Assembly: GCF_000407185.1 (NCBI RefSeq)
Contig: NZ_KE136481.1
Location: 761,136 to 825,135, forward strand
DNA from: Enterococcus malodoratus ATCC 43197
Lineage (GTDB): Bacteria > Bacillota > Bacilli > Lactobacillales > Enterococcaceae
Direction: 5' to 3'
Length of the DNA stretch: 64,000 nt
How positions within the stretch are numbered: position 1 is the stretch's first letter; each line of letters begins with the position of its first letter. The position numbers and the translations under genes are program-made. The notes below the pieces were generated by a model. The model ran no database searches and was not told the DNA's origin. It saw only the letters and a program-made list of their open reading frames with translations. Shown here piece by piece: positions 17,344 to 25,684 of this stretch.

Positions 17344-17488
17344 TGCACGATGAATCATGCAATTTCTTTGCAGATAACTGTTCAGTCTCCTTTAAACATG
17401 CAAAATCCCTGCCTATCTGGCTTTTTAAAGCGGGTTGACGAAGAATCGCGTCATAGTGATGAAAAAGTTGCAGGATGAATCATGCAAT
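17344..17488 (-). promoter_or_regulatory. Duplicated palindromic operator upstream of the mannose-PTS operon
   Basis: TGCACGATGAATCATGCAAT (17344-17363) and TGCAGGATGAATCATGCAAT (17469-17488) differ at one base and are 125 bp apart. Each is an imperfect palindrome (TGCAYGAT-GA-ATCRTGCA). The proximal copy lies about 30 nt upstream of an AT-rich -10-like stretch on the minus strand, leading into the aldolase at 17273. Binding by the PRD regulator is inferred. The rest of the 17274-17688 gap shows no gene. Confidence 0.55.
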
Positions 17489-17660
17489 CGTCGTTTCCTG
17501 AGAAGCGAAAATTTTTGACTAATGCTAGTATTTTTATAAATAACTCTTTTTTACCGTTGACCATAACAGTAGGTGTACCTCTTAAGTATCTCAAAATTTT
17601 GCAGTCGTGAATATTGGATTTCCAAATTAAATGAATTTAAATCATTCTGTTAAGTCAAAA

Positions 17661-17689
17661 AAAATAGGAACTCAATGAGTCCCTATTTT
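17661..17689 (-). terminator. Terminator of the galactitol-type PTS operon
   Basis: On the minus strand AAAATAGGGACTCA pairs with TGAGTTCCTATTTT (one mismatch), followed by a T run. It overlaps the last codon of the FGGY kinase. Confidence 0.75.
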
Positions 17690-19221
17690 CAGCTGAAGAA
17701 AATCTCCTTCGCTTCGTTGCAGCGGTTCTGACTGTCTCTGCTATCGAAAAAACTTTGATGAAAATTATCATCAACTAAAAAACGCTTAGATTCATATAGA
17801 TAGGAGTATTTATCCAGCAGACGATCGAAGGCTTTCACCTGATTCGGATCGGCCGAAACAACTTGATAGTCCAGCTCGTAATCAAAATCTTTATAGCTTG
17901 CCTTCAATGCCCCAAAGGAAACCGCCTCTTCGATTTTTACGACAGAGATGTCTTTATTTAAAGCATCTGCCTTCAATTGTACCCATAGCGGATTTTTCAC
18001 TACTGGACCGATAGCGACGACACGATTTACCTGCTCTAGCGGGAAACAAGTCGCCACGTACTTCATTTCAAGGCAAAGTCCCAAAATAATCCCCAGTAAA
18101 ACATCTTCTCGACGTGTCTCCAAACTGATACCATACATCAAACCGCGCGATTTTCCATTTTTAAATGGAGCACCCGAACCATTCAAATGGGGAATCAAGA
18201 TGACCGGATCTTCCAACGAAATTTGATTTTGCAAATAGCGTTGATATAATTTTCGACTGTCCTGTTCGAATTCCTTCTGATCGATGGAAAAGAATTTTTG
18301 GTACCATTCAAACGCATTACCGCCTGTCGGCATCGAAGAAAACAAGGTGTAGTAGTTGGGATTGGTAAAGATTCCATTCGACAAGGATTCCTGAAATGAT
18401 TTGTTTTCTAAAAAGGGATGATCATCGATCAGGAGCAATCCCTCGGTCGTCCCGGTAGAATTCAATAAATCCTTGTCATGCAGATTGATCCCCAGCGCCC
18501 CGACCATATGATCGTGCCCTGCGATTCTGACAGAAATCTCTTCAGCAGCCAATTCACTGACATTTCCCGTTGTCGTATAGCCCACGACTTCGCCTGATGC
18601 GATAACCGATGGAAATTGGATCAGCTCCGCCAAATCAAACATTTCTAATACTTCCTTTGACCAGCTGCGGCTTTGCAAATCAAAACACATCGTCCGACTA
18701 GCCATTGAAAATTCGCTATTCATCCGATTGGTCAAAAAGTAGCTGAATAAATCCGGCACATTCAACCAAGTATACGTCTGCTCGTTCAGCTCCAAGTGAT
18801 CGACCAGCCATTTGATTTTCGGAAGACTGTAATTGGAATGTGCGGGCAAACCAGTAATCTCATAAATTCTTTGTTTCTGTTCTTGACTCAGTTCAGCAAC
18901 GTATCCTGCCGCCCGTTTGTCATACCAGGCGATTAACGGCGTCACGACTTGACCGCCGGCATCAACTAAAACACCAGCTTCGCCAACGCTGGAGATATTG
19001 ATTGAATCAATATCTCCAGGATGGTCAGCAACAATTTTTATCAAGATTTCCAACAATCGATCCCAGATTACGTCTAAGTCGAATAATTCGCCATAGTCAT
19101 CGATTTTTTTTGTTGTTTGAAAACTCTCGCGAAAGATCAGTTTTCCACTAGCAATTTCAAAAAGCGATACTTTAGAATTCGTCGTTCCGATATCAATTGT
19201 AATGGAAAGCTTTTTAACCAT
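17689..19221 (-). CDS. FGGY-family carbohydrate kinase
   Basis: A 510-residue FGGY kinase. ITIDIGTTNSKVSLF is the N-terminal ATP site; ISSVGEAGVLVD and PLIAWYDKRA follow, then GHDHMVGALG and NSTGTTEGLL, and C-terminal RVVAIGPVVKNPLWVQLKADAL. It overlaps the galactitol-type EIIC by 8 nt and closes the operon. FGGY-type tagatose kinases in galactitol/tagatose loci are a known theme. Here it would act on a ketose or ketose-1-phosphate before aldol cleavage; the true substrate is unknown. Confidence 0.86.
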   Translation of the reverse strand: MVKKLSITIDIGTTNSKVSLFEIASGKLIFRESFQTTKKIDDYGELFDLDVIWDRLLEILIKIVADHPGDIDSINISSVGEAGVLVDAGGQVVTPLIAWYDKRAAGYVAELSQEQKQRIYEITGLPAHSNYSLPKIKWLVDHLELNEQTYTWLNVPDLFSYFLTNRMNSEFSMASRTMCFDLQSRSWSKEVLEMFDLAELIQFPSVIASGEVVGYTTTGNVSELAAEEISVRIAGHDHMVGALGINLHDKDLLNSTGTTEGLLLIDDHPFLENKSFQESLSNGIFTNPNYYTLFSSMPTGGNAFEWYQKFFSIDQKEFEQDSRKLYQRYLQNQISLEDPVILIPHLNGSGAPFKNGKSRGLMYGISLETRREDVLLGIILGLCLEMKYVATCFPLEQVNRVVAIGPVVKNPLWVQLKADALNKDISVVKIEEAVSFGALKASYKDFDYELDYQVVSADPNQVKAFDRLLDKYSYLYESKRFLVDDNFHQSFFDSRDSQNRCNEAKEIFFS

Positions 19222-20614
19222 TCAATGACTTCCCTTCCGGCACAGAAGAGTCTTCAACTAAATGCGTTTGTTTGAACGTTACTTTGTAAATCCAGAATAT
19301 TAATGCACCAATTACAGGAATCAATAGCAGCGCGATAATATTGCCGTTGAAGATTTGCAGCAGCCAAAATCTTAATGGGTTACCACCATCTAAGAAGCTT
19401 GAGACCATGCCGCTTGATCCTTCTGGAAAACTAAAGTTTACATCCTTTGCCATGCCGGTAATAAACGGCGCGATCGCAGAAGCGATATATAGATCACCAA
19501 TCATGATCGGAATAGCAATTAAGACCGCTCTAAACACATTGCCCTTTGTCGAAAGAACGACCATTGAAGCCATTACCGCTAAATTCGCTAAATCGCCTAA
19601 CGGCAGGACTGTATTCCCCGGTAAAACAAATGCTAAAATAACTGCGATAGGTGTTAATAGCAGCGCTGTTGAAATAATTGCCGGATTTCCGACTGCTACA
19701 GCAATATCTAAACCAATATATAAATCATCCCGATCAGGATAACGATTGTTCAAGAATTTCTTGATCGCTTCAGAAATCGGCAGCAACCCTTCCATCAAGA
19801 TCCGCACCATCCGAGGCAAGATGAACATTACCGCACCAATACTGATCCCCATTGTTAAGATACCCTTCAAATCATATCTAGCCGCGACCCCTAAAAGTAA
19901 CCCTAAGATCGTACCAACCATCATCGGTTCACCAAAAATACCGAAGCGTTTTTGGATACTGACAGGATTGATATCGATTTTTCTGATTCCTGGAATCATA
20001 TCAATAATTTTATTTCCGATTAAACCAATTGGGAAAAAGGTAATCGCCGAAACGGTCGGAAAGGACATTCCTTCTAAACCAAAGTATTCCTCACCCATCG
20101 GCGCTGCCCAATCGGCCACCTTCAAAACAATGATCGCAATGAGTGCCGATGCCAAGATTCCCAACCAGAAACTTCCTGTGCTATAATAAACGAGTGTTCC
20201 TGCAAGCGCAAAATGCCAATAATTCCACATGTCGACGTCAACCGTTTTTGTTTGGTTAATCGCCAGCATCACGATATTGATCAACATCGTCATTGGGATA
20301 ACGAACGGTGCGATTGGAGATCCCCAAGTAATTGCTGATAAAGGCGGCCAACCTAAGTCAACTACTGGGAGATTAATTCCGGTCTGTTCAACCATGGCTT
20401 GCGCTGCAGGTCCTACATTATTTGTTAAGATATCAAAAATTGCATAAATCCCGACAAATCCGATCCCCACTGTTAACGAGGCTCTCAAAGCTTTTGCCGG
20501 TTTGATCTTAAAGATCAACGCTAAGATAAACAACACGAGCGGCAGCATAACAGTAGGACCAAATCCTAAAATATACTGGACAACATCATATAGTGATTGC
20601 GAAATATTACTCAT
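19214..20614 (-). CDS. gatC: PTS galactitol-type EIIC permease
   Basis: A 466-residue GatC-family permease with about ten or more hydrophobic segments, beginning MSNISQSLYDVVQYILGFGP and including LGWPPLSAITWGSPIAPFVI, typical of galactitol EIIC. It forms the membrane channel for a galactitol-like polyol or ketose. It starts 2 nt after the EIIB gene and overlaps the kinase. No polyol-phosphate dehydrogenase is in this operon, which argues that the substrate may be a ketose such as tagatose and not a polyol. Confidence 0.92.
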   Translation of the reverse strand: MSNISQSLYDVVQYILGFGPTVMLPLVLFILALIFKIKPAKALRASLTVGIGFVGIYAIFDILTNNVGPAAQAMVEQTGINLPVVDLGWPPLSAITWGSPIAPFVIPMTMLINIVMLAINQTKTVDVDMWNYWHFALAGTLVYYSTGSFWLGILASALIAIIVLKVADWAAPMGEEYFGLEGMSFPTVSAITFFPIGLIGNKIIDMIPGIRKIDINPVSIQKRFGIFGEPMMVGTILGLLLGVAARYDLKGILTMGISIGAVMFILPRMVRILMEGLLPISEAIKKFLNNRYPDRDDLYIGLDIAVAVGNPAIISTALLLTPIAVILAFVLPGNTVLPLGDLANLAVMASMVVLSTKGNVFRAVLIAIPIMIGDLYIASAIAPFITGMAKDVNFSFPEGSSGMVSSFLDGGNPLRFWLLQIFNGNIIALLLIPVIGALIFWIYKVTFKQTHLVEDSSVPEGKSLNG

Positions 20615-20615
20615 A

Positions 20616-20903
20616 TTATTCTCCTTTTAGCTGATCGTAAATTGAATTCAAGACTTTTTCTTCACCGATACCTGTGATTAGTGGTAAGCCATTGATGACA
20701 GGTGTATTTAGTTCATAAGGAATTTTTGTGGTTGAGACGATCAAATCAGCGTCATCCGAGTTCGATTGAACAGAAGCCACATTGGTTTGTGAATAGTTGA
20801 TGTCGTTCATATCTTTTTCCTTTAGAAATTCCAAAACCTTTTCCGTTACCGCTGTTGAAGTCGCAATTCCTGTTGCACATACAAATAATAAATTTTTAGC
20901 CAT
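20616..20903 (-). CDS. gatB: PTS galactitol-type EIIB
   Basis: A 95-residue GatB with the phosphocysteine in the N-terminal LLFVCATGIATSTAVTEKV (Cys9). It carries phosphate from EIIA to the sugar at EIIC. A GGAGGAAG ribosome binding site precedes the ATG. It lies 2 nt before gatC and 17 nt after gatA, part of a compact GntR-aldolase-IIA-IIB-IIC-kinase operon. Confidence 0.93.
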   Translation of the reverse strand: MAKNLLFVCATGIATSTAVTEKVLEFLKEKDMNDINYSQTNVASVQSNSDDADLIVSTTKIPYELNTPVINGLPLITGIGEEKVLNSIYDQLKGE

Positions 20904-20920
20904 TTTTCTTCCTCCTAGTT

Positions 20921-21385
20921 TTACAATCCGATTTCTTCTCTTGCGATTTTATAGATTTCTTCTTTACTGCCTGTTTTGATTCGCTCCAGCAGTTCTGCTT
21001 CAGGTAAGATCCCCATCAATTTCTTTAGAATATTCAACTGCTTATTTGATTGACCCAAAGCTAATAGAAATACGATCGATACTTCGATCTTCGTATCGTC
21101 CATCCCACCCATTACTTCCATTGTAATCGGCTGTTTTAGTGTCGCGATCGTCACCCGGTTGTGATTCACATATTTTGCATCTGTATGTGGAATTGCCACA
21201 CCAATGGGCTCTGTTGGTAAACCTGTTGGAAAATTCTCTTCTCTTTTGATGACTTGTTCTGGAAATTCCGCCAACACATCGCCATCAGCGATCAACGGTT
21301 GAGCGATCTGATTGATCAATTCTGGAAAATCCTGAACCTCTACATCAACAAAAATATTTGCCTCACTCGTTAAAACTTCTGTCAT
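20921..21385 (-). CDS. gatA: PTS galactitol/fructose-family EIIA
   Basis: A 154-residue EIIA (PTS_EIIA_2 fold) with the phosphohistidine in PIGVAIPHTDAKYV, near residue 67. It takes phosphate from HPr to GatB. It starts 2 nt after the aldolase stop, indicating translational coupling, and is followed by gatB. The overall layout differs from E. coli gatYZABCD in placing the regulator first and using an FGGY kinase at the end. Confidence 0.9.
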   Translation of the reverse strand: MTEVLTSEANIFVDVEVQDFPELINQIAQPLIADGDVLAEFPEQVIKREENFPTGLPTEPIGVAIPHTDAKYVNHNRVTIATLKQPITMEVMGGMDDTKIEVSIVFLLALGQSNKQLNILKKLMGILPEAELLERIKTGSKEEIYKIAREEIGL

Positions 21386-21387
21386 TC

Positions 21388-22230
21388 TTAAACCTCCACA
21401 GCATTCATACTTAAAATTTTTGCATGAACCGTTTCAAAAACAGCATCTTCCGCGTTTTGAAGCACCTTGATCAAGTTGGCTTCATTCTTATTTTCAGCAT
21501 AAGCTTGACCGACACTCTTGATGTAACTTTGACGTAAATCACTGGCGATATTGATCTTCGCAACATTAAATTCTACCATGCGCTGAATGTGTTCATCTGG
21601 AATTCCTGAACCTCCGTGAATCACTAGCGGCACTGGAGAAACCTCATTGATTTCCTTCAATAGATCAAAATCAATCCGCGGCTGATCTTCCAAGCCATGC
21701 ACATTCCCAACAGAAATCGCTAAGATATCGCAGCCCGTCCGTTCAACGAATTCACGGACTTGTGCGGGATCTGTCTTCGAATCCGCTTCACTGACATGGT
21801 CGTCTTCTTTCCCAAGGATCGCGCCCAGCTCCGCTTCAACCGGAATTCCATAACCCTTGGCAAAATCAACGGCTTTTTTAGTAAAAGCAATGTTTTCCTC
21901 AAAATCGTAGGAAGCACCATCGATCATGACTGACGTAAAACCAGCACGAGTCGCCAACTTCACATCTTCAAATTTTTTCCCATGATCCAAATGTAAAGCT
22001 ACTGGCGTATCCATATTTTCAGCATAGCGCGAAACCATATCAACGATATATTCATAGCCTGCTAACGTGATATTCGTAGGAGCCACCTGAATGAAGGTCG
22101 GAATTCCGCTTTCTTCCACTGCTTTCAGAATTCCGACGGTTGTTTCCAAATTGGTCGTGTTGAAAGCTCCTGCGATTACTTTTCGTTCTTTGATAATTTC
22201 TAATAGGGTATATCCATTTACTAACGGCAT
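21388..22230 (-). CDS. gatY: GatY/KbaY-type tagatose-bisphosphate aldolase (class II)
   Basis: A 280-residue class II aldolase starting MPLVNGYTLLEIIKERKV. Motifs in order: VALHLDHGKKF, VEAELGAILGKEDDHVSE, SVGNVHGLED, PLVIHGGSGIP and VAKINIASDLRQ. The GKEDDH segment and gat neighbours fit tagatose-1,6-bisphosphate aldolase. It is closely similar to the 16437 aldolase. Some GatY enzymes need the non-catalytic GatZ; a GatZ-like gene lies nearby at 26436 but under a different regulator. It starts 3 nt after the GntR gene. Confidence 0.88.
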   Translation of the reverse strand: MPLVNGYTLLEIIKERKVIAGAFNTTNLETTVGILKAVEESGIPTFIQVAPTNITLAGYEYIVDMVSRYAENMDTPVALHLDHGKKFEDVKLATRAGFTSVMIDGASYDFEENIAFTKKAVDFAKGYGIPVEAELGAILGKEDDHVSEADSKTDPAQVREFVERTGCDILAISVGNVHGLEDQPRIDFDLLKEINEVSPVPLVIHGGSGIPDEHIQRMVEFNVAKINIASDLRQSYIKSVGQAYAENKNEANLIKVLQNAEDAVFETVHAKILSMNAVEV

Positions 22231-22233
22231 GTA

Positions 22234-22974
22234 TTACATTTCCTCTCTTTGAAGAACCGTTCCAACGTAATATTTGTTGGCTTTCAACCAGACATTCCCG
22301 AATTCTACCGGTAGACCTCCTTCTAAATAGACTAGCTGCTCCAAATGCAATACTGGAGAATCAGGAGCTACTTCCAATTCTTGACCCCGTTTCTCACCGA
22401 CCACTCTGGCAGCGTATCTACTTTCAGAGTAGGCAATCTTTTTGCCGCTGATTTCCTCCATCACTTTAAATAAACTTTCCTTATTAAAGTCATGCTCTTG
22501 AACTCCCGGACACAAGCGGCTGTTGATTCTATTTTCAATCAGCATTACCTTCTCGCCCTCAACGTATCGAATTCGTTTCATGTATAGATATTCTTCACCA
22601 ACATCAATATTCAACCTTGAAGCGATTTCTTTTGTTGCCTTACGAAATTCAGAAGTAATGACCTTCGTTTCATAAGCCAATTTCTGTCCTTCTAATGACT
22701 CAGCAAAAGATAAAAGACCTTTTCCCAGCGAATAAGAAATATTGTCCTCTGTTACATAGGTTCCTTTTCCTTGAATCTGGTAGAGCAGCCCTTCTTCAAC
22801 CAGCATATTGACTGCTTTCTTAACGGTTCCTCGACTTATTTCCAAGGACTTCATGATTTGATTCTCTGACGGTATCTGTTCCCCCTTTCCCCATTCTTCA
22901 GAATAAATATTATTTCGCAAATAATCGGCCACCTGAAGATAGACTGGCTTTGAAACATCTCTATTAATGATCAT
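22234..22974 (-). CDS. GntR-family regulator with UTRA domain
   Basis: A 246-residue HutC/GntR-type regulator: N-terminal winged helix (VSKPVYLQVADYLRNN, QIPSENQIMKSLEISRGTVKKAVNMLVEEGLL) and a C-terminal UTRA effector domain (from about residue 90) that usually binds a phosphorylated sugar. First gene of the galactitol-type operon. Directly upstream is a phased array of TGTACAAGT repeats overlapping a plausible promoter, so it is probably an autorepressor. ATG at 22974 has an AGGAGGTGATC ribosome binding site. Confidence 0.92.
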   Translation of the reverse strand: MIINRDVSKPVYLQVADYLRNNIYSEEWGKGEQIPSENQIMKSLEISRGTVKKAVNMLVEEGLLYQIQGKGTYVTEDNISYSLGKGLLSFAESLEGQKLAYETKVITSEFRKATKEIASRLNIDVGEEYLYMKRIRYVEGEKVMLIENRINSRLCPGVQEHDFNKESLFKVMEEISGKKIAYSESRYAARVVGEKRGQELEVAPDSPVLHLEQLVYLEGGLPVEFGNVWLKANKYYVGTVLQREEM

Positions 22975-22997
22975 TTGATCACCTCCTGCATTCGTTT

Positions 22998-23076
22998 TGT
23001 ACGTCTAGTCGCAAGCATGTACAAGTATAACCCTCAATGTACAAGTTTGAACCAGAGTGTACAAGTAGGTACAAGT
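22998..23076 (-). promoter_or_regulatory. Phased TGTACAAGT operator array and promoter of the galactitol-type operon
   Basis: TGTACAAGT or close variants start at 22998 (TGTACGTCT), 23018, 23038, 23058 and 23068 (GGTACAAGT). Spacings are 20, 20, 20 and 10 bp, so all lie on one helix face. On the minus strand a -35 TTCAAA (23046-23051) and -10 TATACT (23024-23029) with a 16-bp spacer fall inside the array. Repression by the adjacent GntR protein is inferred. Confidence 0.7.
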
Positions 23077-23180
23077 GAATTGTAATCGGTATCAAAGTAA
23101 AAGTAAAGAAGAAATTTTAAAATCCGCTTTTTTTCTTTTGGCCCGTTAAAATCATTGACCTTTCAAAGCACGCACAAAAA

Positions 23181-23203
23181 ACCTTAGGCGGTTCACCTAA
23201 GGT
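23181..23203 (-). terminator. Terminator downstream of the 363-aa gene
   Basis: ACCTTAGG and CCTAAGGT form an 8-bp stem with a 7-nt loop; on the minus strand it is followed by TTTTTTG. It would end the transcript of the gene at 23313-24404 before the gat operon promoter. Confidence 0.75.
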
Positions 23204-23312
23204 ACTCTTGTTTGATTGAATCAACGATCTCTTTTAACTACGAATTATTTTCCTCGAACAAGTCCATCCCATAACAAATAAGCCTTTAAAACTAATAAAA
23301 GAATTCTTATCT

Positions 23313-24404
23313 TTAATGTCTTTTCTTGCTTGAATTATAGTTCTTCAAAATATTTCGGTCCTTTTTAGAAATTTTTTTCGTTGGTGGTTTTGTCGCAGAT
23401 AGTTTCGTTTTTACCGGATTTTCTGTTGAGGCATCTAACACACCAACTGCTGCCGGCATGAGGATTGGGTTCTCTTCTGATGGTGCTGTATCTTTTTTTG
23501 GTATGCTTTCGGGAACAATTCTAGTGTCTATATTCGGCTTATGTGGAGTACGCTTTTCTGATGACAGTTCTTCAGAATTTTCAGTTCTTTCGTCAATGAC
23601 ATCCTCCATACCAATAGCGGCCTTTGCTTCGTTAAGAATGCCTTCGATCAACACGACAAGTTCACCTTTAGTTAATGAATACAGGTCAAAACCCTCAAAC
23701 AAGTGGATTGGGTCGTTTGAATCTGCTGAAGTCTTCTCAGTTTCAACTGTCAGATTTTGGGCGGACTTCTCTCGTTCCAGCTTTTTCTCCGTTCGGGTAC
23801 TGAAAATGGTCGTCGTTCCTTTAAGGTCACAGTCGATAAATTTGGCAAAGCGGCGCACATCGGCCGTATTCCGAAAAATCGTCATGGTCGTTAAGATTCT
23901 AAGAATTCGCTTCGTTTCTTCAGGGGTATTACTGGAGTCGCCGTCTCGTAACCGCCATGTATGTTTCTTTCCGTTAGCATCTTCAAAAATTGAAATGAGA
24001 GTATAGGTATCATATTTCTTAGCATTTGTCGCTTTTCCTTTATTTTTCAAATAGCCTTCATATAAACGCATCGTTTTCGTCGCCTTAAAATAAGCGGTTT
24101 CATTTTTAAATAAACGCTTGATCACACTGTGCCATTCATGATCCTCCACGTAGTCTTTCAAGAACGGGCAGAACTTTCTCAACGTATCACTAGGCTCGGC
24201 CTGAAAAAGCAGCTCGCGAACAACTTCCTGACAAGGCAGTGAAAAATCACTGACTACTAGCGCATTCCGCAAAATGATCGCTACGATATACTCCACTACT
24301 AGGTCTGCATTACGTGTCGCGTCCCAAAATTTTTTCACTTTGGTCTCTAGCCCTTTTCTCTTCATGGTGAATAGTTGTCGCTGAGTAAGTTGTTTTACTT
24401 CCAT
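23313..24404 (-). CDS. Hypothetical 363-aa protein with charged, low-complexity C-terminus
   Basis: I do not recognise this protein. The N-terminal ~220 residues look folded and basic, with KKFWDATRNADLVVEYIVA and a segment reading HTWRLRDGDSSNTPEETKR; the C-terminal ~140 are rich in K, E, S, T and P (RTENSEELSSEKRTPHKPN), probably disordered. No signal peptide or membrane segment is seen. AGGAG lies 8 nt before the ATG and a terminator follows, so it is probably a single-gene unit. Flanked by sugar genes but unrelated to them; a mobile or phage origin is possible but unproven. Confidence 0.7.
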   Translation of the reverse strand: MEVKQLTQRQLFTMKRKGLETKVKKFWDATRNADLVVEYIVAIILRNALVVSDFSLPCQEVVRELLFQAEPSDTLRKFCPFLKDYVEDHEWHSVIKRLFKNETAYFKATKTMRLYEGYLKNKGKATNAKKYDTYTLISIFEDANGKKHTWRLRDGDSSNTPEETKRILRILTTMTIFRNTADVRRFAKFIDCDLKGTTTIFSTRTEKKLEREKSAQNLTVETEKTSADSNDPIHLFEGFDLYSLTKGELVVLIEGILNEAKAAIGMEDVIDERTENSEELSSEKRTPHKPNIDTRIVPESIPKKDTAPSEENPILMPAAVGVLDASTENPVKTKLSATKPPTKKISKKDRNILKNYNSSKKRH

Positions 24405-24641
24405 CTTGTCCGCTCCTTTTCGTGTACGTGTTTTCTTATAAGCCTATTATGCATGAAAAATAGCGATTTCCGTACCCAACTTTTTACCAAAACGGTAACG
24501 ATTTGAGTATTGCATAATTAAAATGAATATACTGATAATTACATTTCGACAAGAATAAATAAAGAATCAAATAAAATCCAGTAACAGCAAGCTGCCCGTC
24601 TTCGCAGATCCTTGATAATTGGATTAATCCACATAAAAAAA

Positions 24642-24675
24642 TGTTCAAAAGGTGACAATAATAGCCTTTTGAACA
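24642..24675 (-). terminator. Terminator of the MerR gene
   Basis: TGTTCAAAAGG and CCTTTTGAACA make a perfect 11-bp stem with a 12-nt loop. On the minus strand it is followed by a T run, about 60 nt after the MerR stop. The rest of 24405-24734 is AT-rich with no gene seen. Confidence 0.8.
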
Positions 24676-24734
24676 CCGATATTTTTAGTCTATTCTAGCG
24701 ATAAAATTGAAAATTTTTTTGATTAGTACTACTC

Positions 24735-25547
24735 TTATGCGGGAATAACTTGAACAATCAACTTCAATAGAAAATCATCGAACTTCTTTGCTGCCAAGGC
24801 ATTCAACATCACATCAATATAGATATCCCCTTCAATTTGCAAGTGATTCTTTTCCAAATAGTCCAGCATTTGATGAAAAATGCGCACACGAGTTGTTTCC
24901 CCATAGAAATAGCAGGTCAGATAATTTCCTGCCGGGCGTGCTTCGGCCGCTTCAGGAACCTTGATATACGTATAAACATCTGTCGCGTTCAATTCATCTG
25001 CATCTAATATGGCATTGGTATTTTTGAACATCATCCCCGCCGGATAAATGAAACGATAGCCTGCAGCGAAACTTTGCTGATAAATCTCACTTAATGGAAT
25101 CGAGGCCCGAAATTTTACCGCTTGATAAACATTCGAACTAAAGAATAGCGGTTCTCGTTCAAGAGCGACAACTGAAAATTTTAATTGATCCGCCGCAGCA
25201 TATTCCTCTAATGAATCCAGCTGCCGGTCCACCATATTGGCCATTTGCTGATAGTATTCCTGCTTCTGGCGAATCACTTGCCGTTGCCTTTTTAGCAGCA
25301 AAGCCGCCTGTTCCGGAGTACTATTTTGCAAGTGTTCTTTGATCTCGGCCAAAGGCATTTTGATTTCTCTAAACAAATGAATCATGTTTACCGTATAGAG
25401 CTGAGGATAATCATAGTAACGATATCCATTTTCTGCTGTATATTTTGGCGTTAAAAGACCAATCTGATCATAATAAATCAAGGTCTTTCTTTTGATCCCA
25501 GACAAATCCGCAAATTGGCTGATCGTTAAGAAATTACTCGTATCCAT
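24735..25547 (-). CDS. MerR-family regulator with BmrR-like effector domain
   Basis: A 270-residue regulator. The N-terminal MerR winged helix (FLTISQFADLSGIKRKTLIYYDQIGLL, then YRYYDYPQL) is followed by a coiled-coil (about residues 80-115) and a C-terminal GyrI/BmrR-like domain of about 150 residues likely to bind a small hydrophobic ligand. It is divergent from the PRD protein at 25685. The intergenic region holds a 21-bp dyad inside a promoter with the MerR-typical 19-bp spacer, so it probably activates by DNA distortion. Confidence 0.9.
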   Translation of the reverse strand: MDTSNFLTISQFADLSGIKRKTLIYYDQIGLLTPKYTAENGYRYYDYPQLYTVNMIHLFREIKMPLAEIKEHLQNSTPEQAALLLKRQRQVIRQKQEYYQQMANMVDRQLDSLEEYAAADQLKFSVVALEREPLFFSSNVYQAVKFRASIPLSEIYQQSFAAGYRFIYPAGMMFKNTNAILDADELNATDVYTYIKVPEAAEARPAGNYLTCYFYGETTRVRIFHQMLDYLEKNHLQIEGDIYIDVMLNALAAKKFDDFLLKLIVQVIPA

Positions 25548-25574
25548 TAAAATCCTCCTTTTAAAATTACTCGC

Positions 25575-25605
25575 TTGACTGTCTAATCACTAGACAGTTT
25601 AACAT
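25575..25605 (+). promoter_or_regulatory. MerR-type promoter with 19-bp spacer and central dyad
   Basis: TTGACT (25575-25580) and TAACAT (25600-25605) are 19 bp apart. The dyad ACTGTCTA-ATCAC-TAGACAGT (25578-25598) fills the spacer. This is the classic arrangement of MerR-activated promoters and points toward the PRD gene at 25685. Confidence 0.7.
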
Positions 25606-25684
25606 AAGGCTATAGTAAATTGACCAGCTTGCCTTATGAAGCAGACACATTTTGAAAAACTATCGTACAAGGAGGCCAATCAAA

